Assembly (NCBI RefSeq): GCF_016741815.1
Contig: NZ_JAERRJ010000012.1
Span: 294,193 to 358,192, forward strand
Reading direction: 5' to 3'
Origin: Nocardia acididurans
Lineage (GTDB): Bacteria; Actinomycetota; Actinomycetes; Mycobacteriales; Mycobacteriaceae
Length of the DNA: 64,000 nt
In this document: positions 1-8,832 of the stretch, one piece after another
Numbering within the stretch: the first letter of the stretch is position 1
How the letters are laid out: the number at the start of each line of letters is the position of its first letter
The notes under the pieces: model-generated
Told to the model about the DNA's origin: nothing
The model's input: only the letters and a program-made list of their open reading frames with translations
The model's database searches: none
Position numbers and translations under genes: made by a program

Positions 1-887
1 ACCAGCGCGCCGCGCAGGGTCAGCAGGTTGTGCAGGGTGTGGGTGGCGTTCTCGGCCATGCAGAGCGCGCGGAGATCGGGGAAGTGGAAGTTCATCTCCG
101 CGGGCGCTTCGGTGCCGGGGGTGATCTGGAAGACGATGCGGACACCGTCGATCGTCTCCTCCTGCCCGGTGTGGGCGATGTCCAGAGTGGGGGCGATGAG
201 GGTGACGGTGCCGGTGGAGGTGGTCTGGCCGAGGCCGGAGCCGACGCCGCCCTGGGGTCCGCGCGGCAGGGCGGCGCCGTACATGTAGGCGCCGCGGCGG
301 GCCATGGCCGTTCCGGCGTAGATGTTCTCGGCGACGGCGTGCTCGAGGAATCCCGCGGGCGCGAGGACGGGGCAGCGACCGGATTCGGCGTCCTCGACGG
401 TGGTGACGCCCATGGCGCCGCCGAAGTGGTCGACGTGGGAATGCGTGTAGATCAGGCCGGTGACCGGGCGGTCGCCGCGGTGCGCGCGGTAGAGGGCCAG
501 GCCCGCGGCGGCGGTTTCGGCGGAGATGAGCGGGTCGATGACGATGACGCCGGATGTGCCTTCGACCAGGGTCATATTCGACAGGTCCAGGCCGCGGATC
601 TGATAGATGCCCTCGGTGACCTGGTAGAGGCCCTGGCGGATGTTCAGCCCGGACATGCGCCACAGGCTCGGGTTGACGGTGGAGGGGCAGGTGCCCTGCA
701 GGAAATCGTAGGAGTCGTTGTCCCACACGATATTTCCGTCGGCGTCATGGACGACGCCCGGTGTCAGCGCCGCGATGAATCCACGGTCGGCGTCCTCCTG
801 GTCGGTGATGTCGTCGAACGGCAGTTCGGACGCCACCCGCAGCTGTGCCTCGACTATGGCTGCACTCGGTTCTGCCACCTGGCTCAT
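1..887 (-). CDS. Alkyl sulfatase (SdsA1/BDS1 type), C-terminus beyond the window
   Basis: This gene runs off the left edge, and its first 295 codons are visible. It starts at an ATG preceded by a strong ribosome binding site (ACAGGAGGAACG). The protein has a conserved N-terminal block (FLQGTCPSTVNPSLWRMS) followed by the zinc-binding motif THSHVDHFGG of the metallo-beta-lactamase fold, at about residues 150-160. Both are typical of the class III alkyl sulfatases that cleave SDS-like esters to an alcohol and sulfate. No signal peptide is evident, so a cytoplasmic enzyme is likely. The dimerisation and SCP-2-like domains of this family would lie outside the window. An SsuD-like monooxygenase and a LysR regulator are nearby, which hints at organosulfur use, but that is inference. 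Confidence 0.88.
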   Translation of the reverse strand, partial: MSQVAEPSAAIVEAQLRVASELPFDDITDQEDADRGFIAALTPGVVHDADGNIVWDNDSYDFLQGTCPSTVNPSLWRMSGLNIRQGLYQVTEGIYQIRGLDLSNMTLVEGTSGVIVIDPLISAETAAAGLALYRAHRGDRPVTGLIYTHSHVDHFGGAMGVTTVEDAESGRCPVLAPAGFLEHAVAENIYAGTAMARRGAYMYGAALPRGPQGGVGSGLGQTTSTGTVTLIAPTLDIAHTGQEETIDGVRIVFQITPGTEAPAEMNFHFPDLRALCMAENATHTLHNLLTLRGAL

Positions 888-1037
888 CGTTCCTCCTGTC
901 CGGACGGATCAACTCAGCTACTCACCGGCAACAAACATGCTTGCACGGTTCAGCCGACGATTCACGAACTGAAACGCAGGAGAAACGGCCGCAGCGCCCG
1001 AGCGCGCTGCGTACGACTGTCACGACCAGTCGGTCGG

Positions 1038-1310
1038 CTACAGCTCTTCGGTGGGTGGAAGTACAGGCAGGACAGGGTCTTCCAGATCTTCCAGCGCCGC
1101 CAGCTGGAGGTGGACGAAAGCGGCTACACGATGCCGGGTCGAAGCCGGGAAACCTTCGAGATCCGCTGCGGTGAGAACTTTTTCAGCGGACGGATAGCTT
1201 TGGAGCTCGTCGGGATCGGGTACCTCACCGACGAGTTCGAGATGGGGCCGCGGGCTGGTCGGACCGTCGGGCTCGTCCGGGTCTGCCGCGGCGACAGCGG
1301 TTCGCGCCAT
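1038..1310 (-). CDS. Small conserved hypothetical protein, about 90 aa
   Basis: I do not recognise this family. The frame codes for a soluble acidic protein with a Pro/Asp-rich N-terminus (PDEPDGPTSPRPHLELVGEV) and a helical C-terminal half ending in a Pro/Leu tail (DPVLPVLPPTEEL). I chose the internal ATG (MARTAV) because the coding character begins there. The open frame extends upstream to 1409 with other possible starts (1370, 1409), and none has a clear ribosome binding site. It lies between the alkyl sulfatase and lysR genes on the same strand. Regular third-position GC supports it being real. Confidence 0.5.
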   Translation of the reverse strand: MARTAVAAADPDEPDGPTSPRPHLELVGEVPDPDELQSYPSAEKVLTAADLEGFPASTRHRVAAFVHLQLAALEDLEDPVLPVLPPTEEL

Positions 1311-1424
1311 GGTGTGACCATAACCCGTCACCGGGCCGCCCGGGAGCCGTTGGCGCACTTGGGCCTTCATTACACCATGCGTATTTTGCGGCGAAGTCGG
1401 GTGGGTCACATCCCACGGCGCTCG

Positions 1425-2333
1425 TCAGGCGGGGCGGCGGGCGATGGTGTAGAGGTCACGCGCCGGGCCGGTGGGCCGCTGCCCCTTGGGCCAGACCGCG
1501 CGCAGGGAACGATCGAGGTCGAGGCCGGTGACAGCGGGCGAGACCAGCGTGCCGTCGGACAATTCCCCAGCTACGGCCAGTGAACTCAGCACCGCCGGAG
1601 CAATTCCGTCGGCCACCGCGGTCTTGATGGCGGTGGTCGAGGACAGCTCCAGGACGACCGCGGGTTTCCAGTCCGGAATCCCCCGAACCATGGCTTTCTC
1701 GAACGAAATTCGCGTGCCGGAGCCCGCCTCGCGAGAGATGAGCGGCGTATCGGCGAGTTCGGCCGCGGCGATTTCCGACCGTCTGGCCCACTTATGCCCC
1801 GGCCCGACGACCACCAGCAAACGGTCCCGCGCCACCACATGGCTCTCCAGGTCGCGTGGCACCTCCGGGCTCTCCACGAACCCGATCCCGGCCCTGCCCT
1901 CCAGCACGGCCCGCCCCACCTCCGCGGAATTGCCGGACACCAGCGCGATCGAGGTGTCGGGCATACGGGCGCGCAGGGCCATCAGCCACTTCGGGAACAG
2001 ATATTCGGCGATGGTCTGGCTGGCCGCCACCCGCAGCCGGGAGTCCCGCTGCGCACGCAGGGTGTCGATCCCCGCGTCCAGCCGAGCCGCCGCCTCCACC
2101 ACGTCCCGCGCCCACTCCGCGATCAGCGACCCCGCCGCGGTGGGCCGCGATCCCAGCGTCGTCCGCTCCAGCACCGGCACACCGACCAGTTGCTCCAGAT
2201 ACCGGATCCGCGAGCTGGCCGACGGCTGACTGATGCCGTGCGCCTGGGCCGCCCGCCCCAGACTGCCCAGTTCGATCACCGACAGCAGCAGGTCGAGCGC
2301 ACCCAGATCCGGAACCCGCGGTGACAGTGGCAT
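1425..2333 (-). CDS. LysR-family transcriptional regulator (copy 1)
   Basis: This is a 302-aa regulator. An N-terminal winged helix-turn-helix (GSLGRAAQAHGISQPSASSR, about residues 23-42) is followed by a linker helix and a periplasmic-binding-protein-like effector domain that starts near RLRVAASQTIAEYLFP. The short N-terminus and the ASQTIAEYLFPKWL segment resemble the CysB/CbbR-like branch. The ATG has no obvious ribosome binding site and may be leaderless. It lies near an alkyl sulfatase and an MpaB-type oxygenase. The gene at 42097-43005 encodes a clear paralogue of the same length. Confidence 0.9.
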   Translation of the reverse strand: MPLSPRVPDLGALDLLLSVIELGSLGRAAQAHGISQPSASSRIRYLEQLVGVPVLERTTLGSRPTAAGSLIAEWARDVVEAAARLDAGIDTLRAQRDSRLRVAASQTIAEYLFPKWLMALRARMPDTSIALVSGNSAEVGRAVLEGRAGIGFVESPEVPRDLESHVVARDRLLVVVGPGHKWARRSEIAAAELADTPLISREAGSGTRISFEKAMVRGIPDWKPAVVLELSSTTAIKTAVADGIAPAVLSSLAVAGELSDGTLVSPAVTGLDLDRSLRAVWPKGQRPTGPARDLYTIARRPA

Positions 2334-2352
2334 AGGCCGAGTCTATGTGGGG

Positions 2353-3630
2353 TCAGCGGCGGAACTCCTCCACGGGCTGGAATTCGGCTTCGCGGTCGCC
2401 CACCTCGTTGCGATACCAGTGCTCGCGGCGGTAGCGCTGGACCCGGTCCGCGACCTGGTCGAGGCCGGGGACCACCCGGCGCAGGGTTTCCGCGCCGAAG
2501 ACCACGGGGGCCTGCGCCAGGGGGTGCAGGATCCAGGGGAAGCGGTTCGGCATGCGGTGCCGGGCATAGGTCTTCGGGGGGAGCCAGAAGCCGGTGTAGC
2601 CGATCTGGATGCGGTAGTTGAATTCGTCGCGAATTCGCTTGGGCCAGGCGGAATCCGGCTTGGGAGCGAAGGCCGGGAGGTAGGACTCCACGAGCTCCTC
2701 GCCGTCGGCGCCCGCGGTGTTCGCGCGTTTGACGAAGGCGGCGAACATGAGCTGGACGGCTTCCCGGAAATCACGCGGGTACCAGGCGGGCTGGACGCCG
2801 AGCAGGTGACCTACGTAGCGCCAGAAGTGCAGCGTCGCTTCGATTTCCCGCGTGGTGGTCTGGTGGCCGACGCTCCAGAGCGCGAGGCCGGGGACGACGC
2901 TGCCGCCCATGAGGGTCAGGGTGGCGTCGCCGACGCTGATGGGCACGCCCCAGGCGTCGTGATCCCATTCGGGGCGCTGCATGAGCTTGCGGCGGATGAA
3001 GACGTGCATGATGCGCACCCGCATGGCGGTCTGCCGGCCGCGCGCGCCCGGGTCCAGGCCGCCGGGATCGGAGACGTCGATCCAGAAGCGCACGGTTTCC
3101 AGCTGCCGCTTGTGCGCCTTGTCCCCGGCGTAGCCGCCCGCGTAGGACAGCGGCTTGGCGATCGAACTCTCGGAATACATTTCCAGGGTGCTGGTGGTGG
3201 CGAAGCTGAAAACCGAGGTGCCCCAGCGTCGGAACACCTTCGCGCCCTGGGCCACGAGGTCGGTGTCCAGCCACTCCGGCGCGGTCTCGAATTCCTCGAA
3301 CAGCCGCAGCAGCGACGGCGGCGCGTCGGGCACCGAGTCCACCCCGTGGGCGAGGGCACGATCCAGCATGGCCCGCCCGGCTTTCGGGCCGATCTCGCCG
3401 AGGTACACCTCGTCGACGAAGGCCTCGGCCACCGGATCGGCCTGGTAGTAGGCGGCTGCGAAGGATTCCACCAGTTCCGGTGCGGGCTGCGGATCGAAGC
3501 CGAAGACCAGCCGGGCCGCCCGGCGCGCGCGCTGCACGCCCGGATTCCGGATCCTGTCCCAGTAGCGGAACTCGGTCGGAATCTTGCCTGCCGCGGCCGT
3601 TTCCAGCGTCGCGGGCGCCTTGCCACTCAT
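2353..3630 (-). CDS. Oxygenase MpaB family protein (DUF2236)
   Basis: This 425-aa protein matches the DUF2236/MpaB family: an FRYWDRIRNPG start, a helical domain, the MRVRIMHVFIRRKL helix, and a C-terminal HPLAQAPVVFGAETLRRVVP segment. The family includes heme-b oxygenases such as latex-clearing protein and the fungal MpaB. Unlike secreted Lcp, no twin-arginine signal is visible, so I expect a cytoplasmic enzyme whose substrate I cannot assign. The open frame extends upstream to 3861, but the coding character starts at MSGKAPATLETA. The gene is convergent with nothing and is divergent from the ABC exporter genes that begin at 3836. Confidence 0.78.
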   Translation of the reverse strand: MSGKAPATLETAAAGKIPTEFRYWDRIRNPGVQRARRAARLVFGFDPQPAPELVESFAAAYYQADPVAEAFVDEVYLGEIGPKAGRAMLDRALAHGVDSVPDAPPSLLRLFEEFETAPEWLDTDLVAQGAKVFRRWGTSVFSFATTSTLEMYSESSIAKPLSYAGGYAGDKAHKRQLETVRFWIDVSDPGGLDPGARGRQTAMRVRIMHVFIRRKLMQRPEWDHDAWGVPISVGDATLTLMGGSVVPGLALWSVGHQTTTREIEATLHFWRYVGHLLGVQPAWYPRDFREAVQLMFAAFVKRANTAGADGEELVESYLPAFAPKPDSAWPKRIRDEFNYRIQIGYTGFWLPPKTYARHRMPNRFPWILHPLAQAPVVFGAETLRRVVPGLDQVADRVQRYRREHWYRNEVGDREAEFQPVEEFRR

Positions 3631-3835
3631 ATCTGCGCAGCCTAGGCGAACTCCGGCAATTTTGGCAGTGCTTCTTGCCAGATTCTCCGAGCGGCCATTA
3701 GCGCTAGTCCGAAAGTGGTAGCCGGGCATGTGCCGACGGCAGATGGATCGCGCGCGCGGAACCGGCATCGTCGAATGCGATATGAGCGATCCGAGCGCCG
3801 GACCGAAGGCGCGCAAGCAGAACGAGGTGATCGGA

Positions 3836-4744
3836 ATGATCCAGGCGCGCGGCCTCACCAAGCGCTACGGCGACGTCTCCGCCGTCGACAACCTGTCCTT
3901 CGATGTGTCGCCGGGCCTGGTCACCGGCTTCCTCGGCCCCAATGGTTCGGGCAAGTCCACCACCATGCGGCTGATGCTCGGCCTCGACCACGGCGGCGGC
4001 CGGACGGTGTTCGACGGCCACACCTACGGCGAACTCACCGATCCGCTGCGCTCGGTCGGGGTCATGCTGGACGCCCGCGCCGTGCACCCCCAGCGCACCG
4101 CGCGCGGTCACCTGCGCATGGTGGCCTCCGGCGCGGGCATCGCCCACCGCCGCGTGGACGAGGTCCTCGACATCGTCGGCCTGACCTCCGCGGCCGGTAA
4201 GCGCGCGGGCGGTTTCAGTCTCGGCATGCAGCAGCGACTGGGCCTGGCCACCGCGCTGCTGGGCGATCCGGCCACCATCATCCTCGACGAGCCCGCCAAC
4301 GGCCTCGATCCCGAAGGCGTGCGCTGGCTGCGCGACACCCTCAAACTGCTGGCGCAGCAGGGTCGCACCATCCTGGTCTCCTCGCACCTGCTCAATGAGA
4401 TGGCGCACCTGGCCGATTCGCTCATCGTCATCGGGGCGGGGCGGCTGATCGCCGCCGAATCGGTGCGCGAGTTCGTGAACCGCAATACCGCGCCGCGCAT
4501 CGTGGCCCGGGTGGACCGGCCGCGTGACCTCGCGGACGCGCTGGCCCGCAATGGCTTCCGGGTGCGGATCGCCGACGACGGCGCGGTGCTGGTGGAGGGC
4601 CGCGACCGGCAGGCGGTGGCCGCCGTCGCTCTCCACGCGGGCCTACTGATCACCGAACTCGCCCAGGAGCAGCACAGCCTGGAGGACGCGTTCTTCCACG
4701 CCACCGCCGACGCCGCGCAGTATCGCGGCCACGTCGCCGCGTGA
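3836..4744 (+). CDS. ABC transporter ATP-binding protein (ABC-2 type)
   Basis: The 302-aa ATPase shows Walker A (GPNGSGKST), the signature region (FSLGMQQRLGLATALL), Walker B (TIILDEPANGLDPEG) and the H-loop (LVSSHLLNE). The C-terminal 80 residues form the small extra domain seen in DrrA/BcrA-type exporter ATPases. The start chosen is the ATG preceded by GAGGTGATCGGA. Upstream in-frame starts at 3728 and 3782 lack this signal. It is followed 30 bp later by its membrane partner, and then by a two-component system. That order is common for antibiotic- or envelope-stress-responsive exporters, so drug or lipid export is likely. Confidence 0.9.
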   Translation: MIQARGLTKRYGDVSAVDNLSFDVSPGLVTGFLGPNGSGKSTTMRLMLGLDHGGGRTVFDGHTYGELTDPLRSVGVMLDARAVHPQRTARGHLRMVASGAGIAHRRVDEVLDIVGLTSAAGKRAGGFSLGMQQRLGLATALLGDPATIILDEPANGLDPEGVRWLRDTLKLLAQQGRTILVSSHLLNEMAHLADSLIVIGAGRLIAAESVREFVNRNTAPRIVARVDRPRDLADALARNGFRVRIADDGAVLVEGRDRQAVAAVALHAGLLITELAQEQHSLEDAFFHATADAAQYRGHVAA

Positions 4745-4774
4745 CCCGGCCCCGACACGGAAGGAATTCGACTC

Positions 4775-5476
4775 ATGGGCAACGCCATTCGCTACGAACT
4801 CACCCGGCTGCGCACGGTGCGCTCCACCTGGGTGCTGCTGGGCTGCGGACTCCTGATGCAGGCGCTGATCGCCTGGATCGCCGCGAGCAAAACCGATCTC
4901 ACGCCGCGCGAGCAGTTCGTGATGGCCTTCAGCGGGCTGCCGCTGATCCTGGTGTCGCTGTTCAGCACGGCGGTCGCGGTGAACGCGTTCGGGCACGAAT
5001 ACCGTTACGGCACCATCACCACCACCATGCTCACACTTCGCAAACCGGGCAGGGTGTTGGCCGCCAAGGCGATCACGTGCGGACTGCTGGCCGCACTCAC
5101 CGGAGCCGCGACGGTGGGCGTCACGCTGGCCGTGCAGGCCGCCGTCTCCTCGGTGCCCACCGAAACGTGGCGCATCGCACAGATTCTCGGCGCGGTGACG
5201 CTGTACTCCACGCTGGCCGCCCTGGTCGGTCTCGGCATCGCGGCGATCACCCGCAATGCCACCCTCGCCATGGTCGCCGCGGTGGGATTGCCCACGGTGG
5301 TGGAGATGTCGGGCCTGCTGGCGGGTGTCAGCGCGAAGGTGATGCCGTTCACGGCGGCGGCCACGCTGGTGCGCCCGTACGAGGGTGATCCGGCGCTGAT
5401 GGCGCTGCCACTGCTCGCACTTGCCATCGGGTTGCTAACAATTGGGGGCGCAATGCTTGTACGCCGTGACGTGTGA
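4775..5476 (+). CDS. ABC-2 type transporter permease
   Basis: This 233-aa protein has about six hydrophobic segments. The first begins at TWVLLGCGLLMQALIAW, and the cytoplasmic EYRYGTITTTMLT motif is typical of ABC-2 permeases such as the NatB and BcrB types. A good ribosome binding site (GGAAGGAA) precedes the ATG. It is encoded directly after its ATPase and should form the exporter with it. The kinase gene begins about 30 bp downstream, so all are probably co-transcribed. Confidence 0.88.
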   Translation: MGNAIRYELTRLRTVRSTWVLLGCGLLMQALIAWIAASKTDLTPREQFVMAFSGLPLILVSLFSTAVAVNAFGHEYRYGTITTTMLTLRKPGRVLAAKAITCGLLAALTGAATVGVTLAVQAAVSSVPTETWRIAQILGAVTLYSTLAALVGLGIAAITRNATLAMVAAVGLPTVVEMSGLLAGVSAKVMPFTAAATLVRPYEGDPALMALPLLALAIGLLTIGGAMLVRRDV

Positions 5477-5504
5477 CGATGCTCGCGCGACTAAAGTAGC
5501 CAGG

Positions 5505-6608
5505 GTGAGCAGGCAACGAGTACGCGGGGCGTTACTCGATGCTGTGCTGGCCCTGGCCTTCGGCGCGCTGGCCCTGGAACAGGTGACCACCTCCCCCATC
5601 GGAATCCTGCCCGCCGCAGCGGGTCCGCCGATCGCGGTGCTGTCCGGGCTGGCGCTGCTGGCCCGGCGCCGCGCGCCGATCCCGGTGCTCGCCGTCTGCC
5701 TGCTCTCCGATATCGCCGTCGGCACGAATATGCCGACGGCGCTGGCGCTCTACACCGTGACCGCCGCCTACGGGAACACCCGGCGCACCTGGGTCTGGGT
5801 GGTCGTGGCGATGGCCGTGGGCGCGGTTCCGTGGGGCGTGTGGTCGCTGTTCCAGTTCTCCAGCACGCTGCCGATCGCCCTGCTGTTCTACGCGGTTCCG
5901 GCGCTGCTGGGCCTGTGGGTCGGGCAACGCCGCCTGGTCCTGGAGGGGTTGCGCGAGCGCGCCGAGGCGGCCGAGCGGGAACGCGATCTGCGGGCCGCCG
6001 CCGCCGTGGAGGCCGAACGCATGCGCATCGCCCGGGAGATGCACGATATTGTGGCGCACCGCATCTCACAGGTGACCGTGCTGGCGGGCGCGCTGGAGGT
6101 GTCCTCGGAGGGCAAACCCGCCGAGATCGCGGGCACCATCCGCGACACCGGCACCCTCGCCCTCACCGAGATGCGGGAGCTGCTGGGCGTGCTGCGCACC
6201 GACGCGCCGCTGCGGCCCGCCCCCGATCTGCGGGCCGTCGGCGAGCTCGTCGAGGAGGCGGTCGCCGCCGGACAGCGAGTGGAACTCGTTGCGCCCGAAC
6301 AGCTTCCGGAGGTGCCGGGTCAGGTCGGGCGGGCCGCCTACCGGCTGATCCAGGAGGCGCTCACCAATGCCGCCAAACATGCCGCGGGAGCCGTGGTGCG
6401 GGTGGCCATCACGGTGAGCGACGGGCTGCGGATCGATGTGCGCAACGGCGCGGGGGAACCCACGGCGCTGGCCGCGCAGGGCTCCGGATTCGGTTTGATC
6501 GGGATGCGTGATCGCGTCGAACTGGCGGGTGGCACACTCCATTCCGGTCCCCTGGCCGCGGGCGGGTTCACCGTCCACGCGAACTTTCCCCTGGAACATC
6601 ACGAATAA
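5505..6608 (+). CDS. Two-component sensor histidine kinase, NarL/DesK type
   Basis: A 367-aa membrane kinase. The first 140 residues hold four to five transmembrane segments. A coiled coil (about 143-172) then leads into the HisKA_3 dimerisation box EMHDIVAHRISQ, with phospho-acceptor His at about 180. The ATP-binding domain has the N-box QEALTNAAKHA and the G-rich GSGFGLIGMRDRVE. I chose the GTG start (VSRQRVRG), because an earlier TTG-initiated extension to 5442 overlaps the permease gene. Neighbours are an ABC-2 exporter upstream and a response regulator downstream. The kinase probably senses a membrane-active signal and controls that exporter. Confidence 0.9.
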   Translation: MSRQRVRGALLDAVLALAFGALALEQVTTSPIGILPAAAGPPIAVLSGLALLARRRAPIPVLAVCLLSDIAVGTNMPTALALYTVTAAYGNTRRTWVWVVVAMAVGAVPWGVWSLFQFSSTLPIALLFYAVPALLGLWVGQRRLVLEGLRERAEAAERERDLRAAAAVEAERMRIAREMHDIVAHRISQVTVLAGALEVSSEGKPAEIAGTIRDTGTLALTEMRELLGVLRTDAPLRPAPDLRAVGELVEEAVAAGQRVELVAPEQLPEVPGQVGRAAYRLIQEALTNAAKHAAGAVVRVAITVSDGLRIDVRNGAGEPTALAAQGSGFGLIGMRDRVELAGGTLHSGPLAAGGFTVHANFPLEHHE

Positions 6609-6628
6609 TCCCTACGAGAGGAGTGCAC

Positions 6629-6871
6629 ATGACATCAGGAGATTCCGCACGGTCGGCGACCGGGGGTCTCAACGCCGGTGCGGCACACCGCGCCTGCGAT
6701 CTCACCTCGCGGCGCTCCGGGGGTCTGGTTGTGCGCGCACGGATTCCGGCCGGGCAGGGTGACCTGCCCGCCGGAAATCAGGCCCCGGTCCCCGGTTTCG
6801 TTGTTCACGTACGTATTCCGGCCGAGCGTCGGCGGGCTCTGGAAAGCGCTGCCACGCGGGCTGTTTCGTGA
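6629..6871 (+). CDS. Small 80-aa ORF between kinase and response regulator
   Basis: I recognise no family. The ATG is preceded by a strong ribosome binding site (GAGAGGAGTGCAC), and the TGA overlaps the GTG of the response regulator gene (GTGA), which implies translational coupling. The product is basic and contains an imperfect internal duplication: VVRARIPAGQ and, 24 residues later, VVHVRIPAER. The matching nucleotide blocks are 6728-6752 and 6800-6824, offset by 72 nt. Third-position GC is lower than in its neighbours. It could be a small regulator of the two-component system or an evolutionarily young ORF. Confidence 0.55.
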   Translation: MTSGDSARSATGGLNAGAAHRACDLTSRRSGGLVVRARIPAGQGDLPAGNQAPVPGFVVHVRIPAERRRALESAATRAVS

Positions 6872-7509
6872 TCCGGGTGGTGCTGCTCGACGACGAGGAA
6901 CTGGTCCGGTCGGGCATCGCCATGATCCTGGAGGCGGGCGGCGGCATCGAGGTCGTCGCCCAGGACGGTGACGGCCGCGGCATCGTGGAGCTGGTGCAGC
7001 GGCACCGGCCCGATGTGGTGGTCACCGATATCCGCATGCCGCAGGTGGACGGACTGGAGGTGACGCGGCGGGTGCGCGCACTGCCCGATCCGCCCGCGGT
7101 CGTCGTGCTGACCACCTTCGGGCTGGACGAATACGTCTACGCCGCATTGGAAGCCGGGGCCGCCGGATTCCTGCTCAAGGACACGCCGCCGCGCGAACTC
7201 GCGCACGGCGTGCAGGTGGTCGCGCGCGGGGACGCCATTCTCGCGCCCGAGGTCACCAAACGCATGCTCACCGCCTTCGCGACCGGCTCCCAGCAGCCCG
7301 AGGCCAAAGCGCAACTCGCGCAGCTCACCGACCGCGAGCACGAGGTCGCTCTCACGGTCGCCACCGGCGCGGGCAACGCCGAGATCGCCCGCACCCTGCA
7401 CATGAGCGAATCCACGGTGAAGGTGCACATCAGCCGCATCATCGCCAAACTCGGCCTGGAGAACCGCACGCAGATCGCGATTCTCGTGCACCGCGCCGGA
7501 CTGGCCTGA
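6868..7509 (+). CDS. Response regulator, NarL/LuxR family
   Basis: The 213-aa protein has a receiver domain (acidic pair DDEE at residues 8-11, phospho-acceptor Asp at about 54 in VVTDIRMP, conserved Lys at about 104 in FLLKD). It is followed by a LuxR-type helix-turn-helix (LTDREHEVALTVATGAGNAE, then HMSESTVKVHISRIIAKL). The GTG start overlaps the stop of the small upstream ORF by 4 nt. It pairs with the kinase at 5505-6608 and should bind promoter DNA when phosphorylated, with the upstream exporter operon a likely target. Confidence 0.93.
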   Translation: MIRVVLLDDEELVRSGIAMILEAGGGIEVVAQDGDGRGIVELVQRHRPDVVVTDIRMPQVDGLEVTRRVRALPDPPAVVVLTTFGLDEYVYAALEAGAAGFLLKDTPPRELAHGVQVVARGDAILAPEVTKRMLTAFATGSQQPEAKAQLAQLTDREHEVALTVATGAGNAEIARTLHMSESTVKVHISRIIAKLGLENRTQIAILVHRAGLA

Positions 7510-7567
7510 GCTCACCCCGGCTGGAATCCGCGCCCGTCATCCCAGGGTGCGGCTCCGCGAGGGGCGA

Positions 7568-8716
7568 TCAGCTGCTGGAGGTGCGACCGGCGAAGGGGAT
7601 GGCGGCCGGGTGTTCCAGGCGGCGGTGCGGGTGCTGCCACAGGCCCTTTCGCGCCAGGATCGGCAGGACGCCCTCGCCGAACCAGTACGCCTCCTCGAGG
7701 TGCGGGTAGCCGGAGAGCACGAAGTGCGAGATACCGACGCGGGAGTATTCGATGAGGCGCTCGGCCACCTCCGCGTGCGAGCCGACCAGGGCGGTGCCCG
7801 CGCCGCCGCGCACCAGGCCGACACCCGCCCACAGGTTGGGGGCGATTTCCAGGCGGTCGGTACTGCCGTTGTGCAGTTCGCTCATCCGGCGCTGGCCCTC
7901 GGATTCGCTGTGCGCGAGGGCGGATTGGACGCGCTCGATATCGGCGGGGTCGATGCCCGCCAGGAGTTTGTCGGCGACCGCCCACGCCTCCTCGGAGGTG
8001 TCGCGGGAGATCACATGGATGCGCAGGCCGTAGCTGAGCCTGCGACCGTTGTCGACGGCGAGACCGCGGATCCACTCCAGTTTGCGGCTCACCGCGAGCA
8101 CCGGTTCGCCCCAGGTCAGGTAGGTGTCGGCATACTTCGCGGCGACCGGGCCGGCCGGGCCGGAGGAACCGCCGAAGAACACCGGCGGAATCGGATCCGG
8201 ATGATTGGACAGCAGCGCGTTCTCCACGCGAATGTGCTCACCCGCGAAGCTGATCGGCTCGTGCGAACCCCACAGCGACTTGACCACGTGCAGGAACTCA
8301 CCGGTGCGGGCATAGCGCTGCTCCTTGTCGGCGAAATCGCCGAAGGCGCGCTGTTCGATGGGCTCGCCGCCGGTCACCACATTGATGAGCAGCCGGCCCT
8401 TCGAATGCCGCTGGAAGGTGCCCGCCATCTGCGCGGCCAGGGTCGGGCTCAGCAGACCGGGGCGCAGGGCCACCAGGTATTTCAGCGTCTCGGTGGTCTC
8501 CACCAGCATGGCGGTGGTGAGCCAGGCGTCCTCGCACCAGGAACCGGTCGGCGTGAGCACGGCCTCGAAACCATTGGTCTCGGCCGCGTCCGCGATCTGG
8601 TTCAAATAGTGCAGGGTCGCGGGCCGGTCGCCGCGCATGGGCGTACCGTGGCCGCCCGCGACCAGGCCGCGGGAGTCTCCGGAGGTGGGCAGGAACCAGT
8701 GGAAGGACAGACTCAC
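7568..8716 (-). CDS. ssuD: FMNH2-dependent alkanesulfonate monooxygenase-like protein (LLM class)
   Basis: The protein starts SLSFHWFLPTSGDSR and keeps SsuD landmarks: HGTPMRGDRPATLHYLNQIA, an LLINVVTGG loop, FGGSSGPAGPVAAKYADTYLTWGEP and a SGYPHLEEAYWFGE C-terminus. With the GTG start at VSLSFHW it is 382 aa, against about 381 aa for E. coli SsuD. The frame stays open to 8803, but that extension is not homologous. Members use FMNH2 and oxygen to release sulfite from sulfonates. No ssuABC transporter or ssuE reductase gene is adjacent, so the exact substrate is uncertain. Confidence 0.85.
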   Translation of the reverse strand: MSLSFHWFLPTSGDSRGLVAGGHGTPMRGDRPATLHYLNQIADAAETNGFEAVLTPTGSWCEDAWLTTAMLVETTETLKYLVALRPGLLSPTLAAQMAGTFQRHSKGRLLINVVTGGEPIEQRAFGDFADKEQRYARTGEFLHVVKSLWGSHEPISFAGEHIRVENALLSNHPDPIPPVFFGGSSGPAGPVAAKYADTYLTWGEPVLAVSRKLEWIRGLAVDNGRRLSYGLRIHVISRDTSEEAWAVADKLLAGIDPADIERVQSALAHSESEGQRRMSELHNGSTDRLEIAPNLWAGVGLVRGGAGTALVGSHAEVAERLIEYSRVGISHFVLSGYPHLEEAYWFGEGVLPILARKGLWQHPHRRLEHPAAIPFAGRTSSS

Positions 8717-8832
8717 CCGGCCGAGAATGCCCCGCGCGGCGCGGTGCGTCACCGGTTGCAATCCCCGTGATTCTGGGTGCGGCGAATCCGTGAACTGCCA
8801 CAATGGATCCGCGACGAGGAGCCGAGGAAGCG

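Noticed and set aside
30..1583. A 517-codon open frame on the plus strand over the alkyl sulfatase and adjacent genes
   Set aside because: It is antisense to the alkyl sulfatase, whose metal-binding motif and ribosome site are clear. The plus-strand product has a repetitive Gly/Ala/Asp composition typical of high-GC antisense frames.
3728..3835. An N-terminal extension of the ABC ATPase from 3728
   Set aside because: Homology and a good ribosome site begin at 3836. The extension is Arg-rich and unconserved in character.
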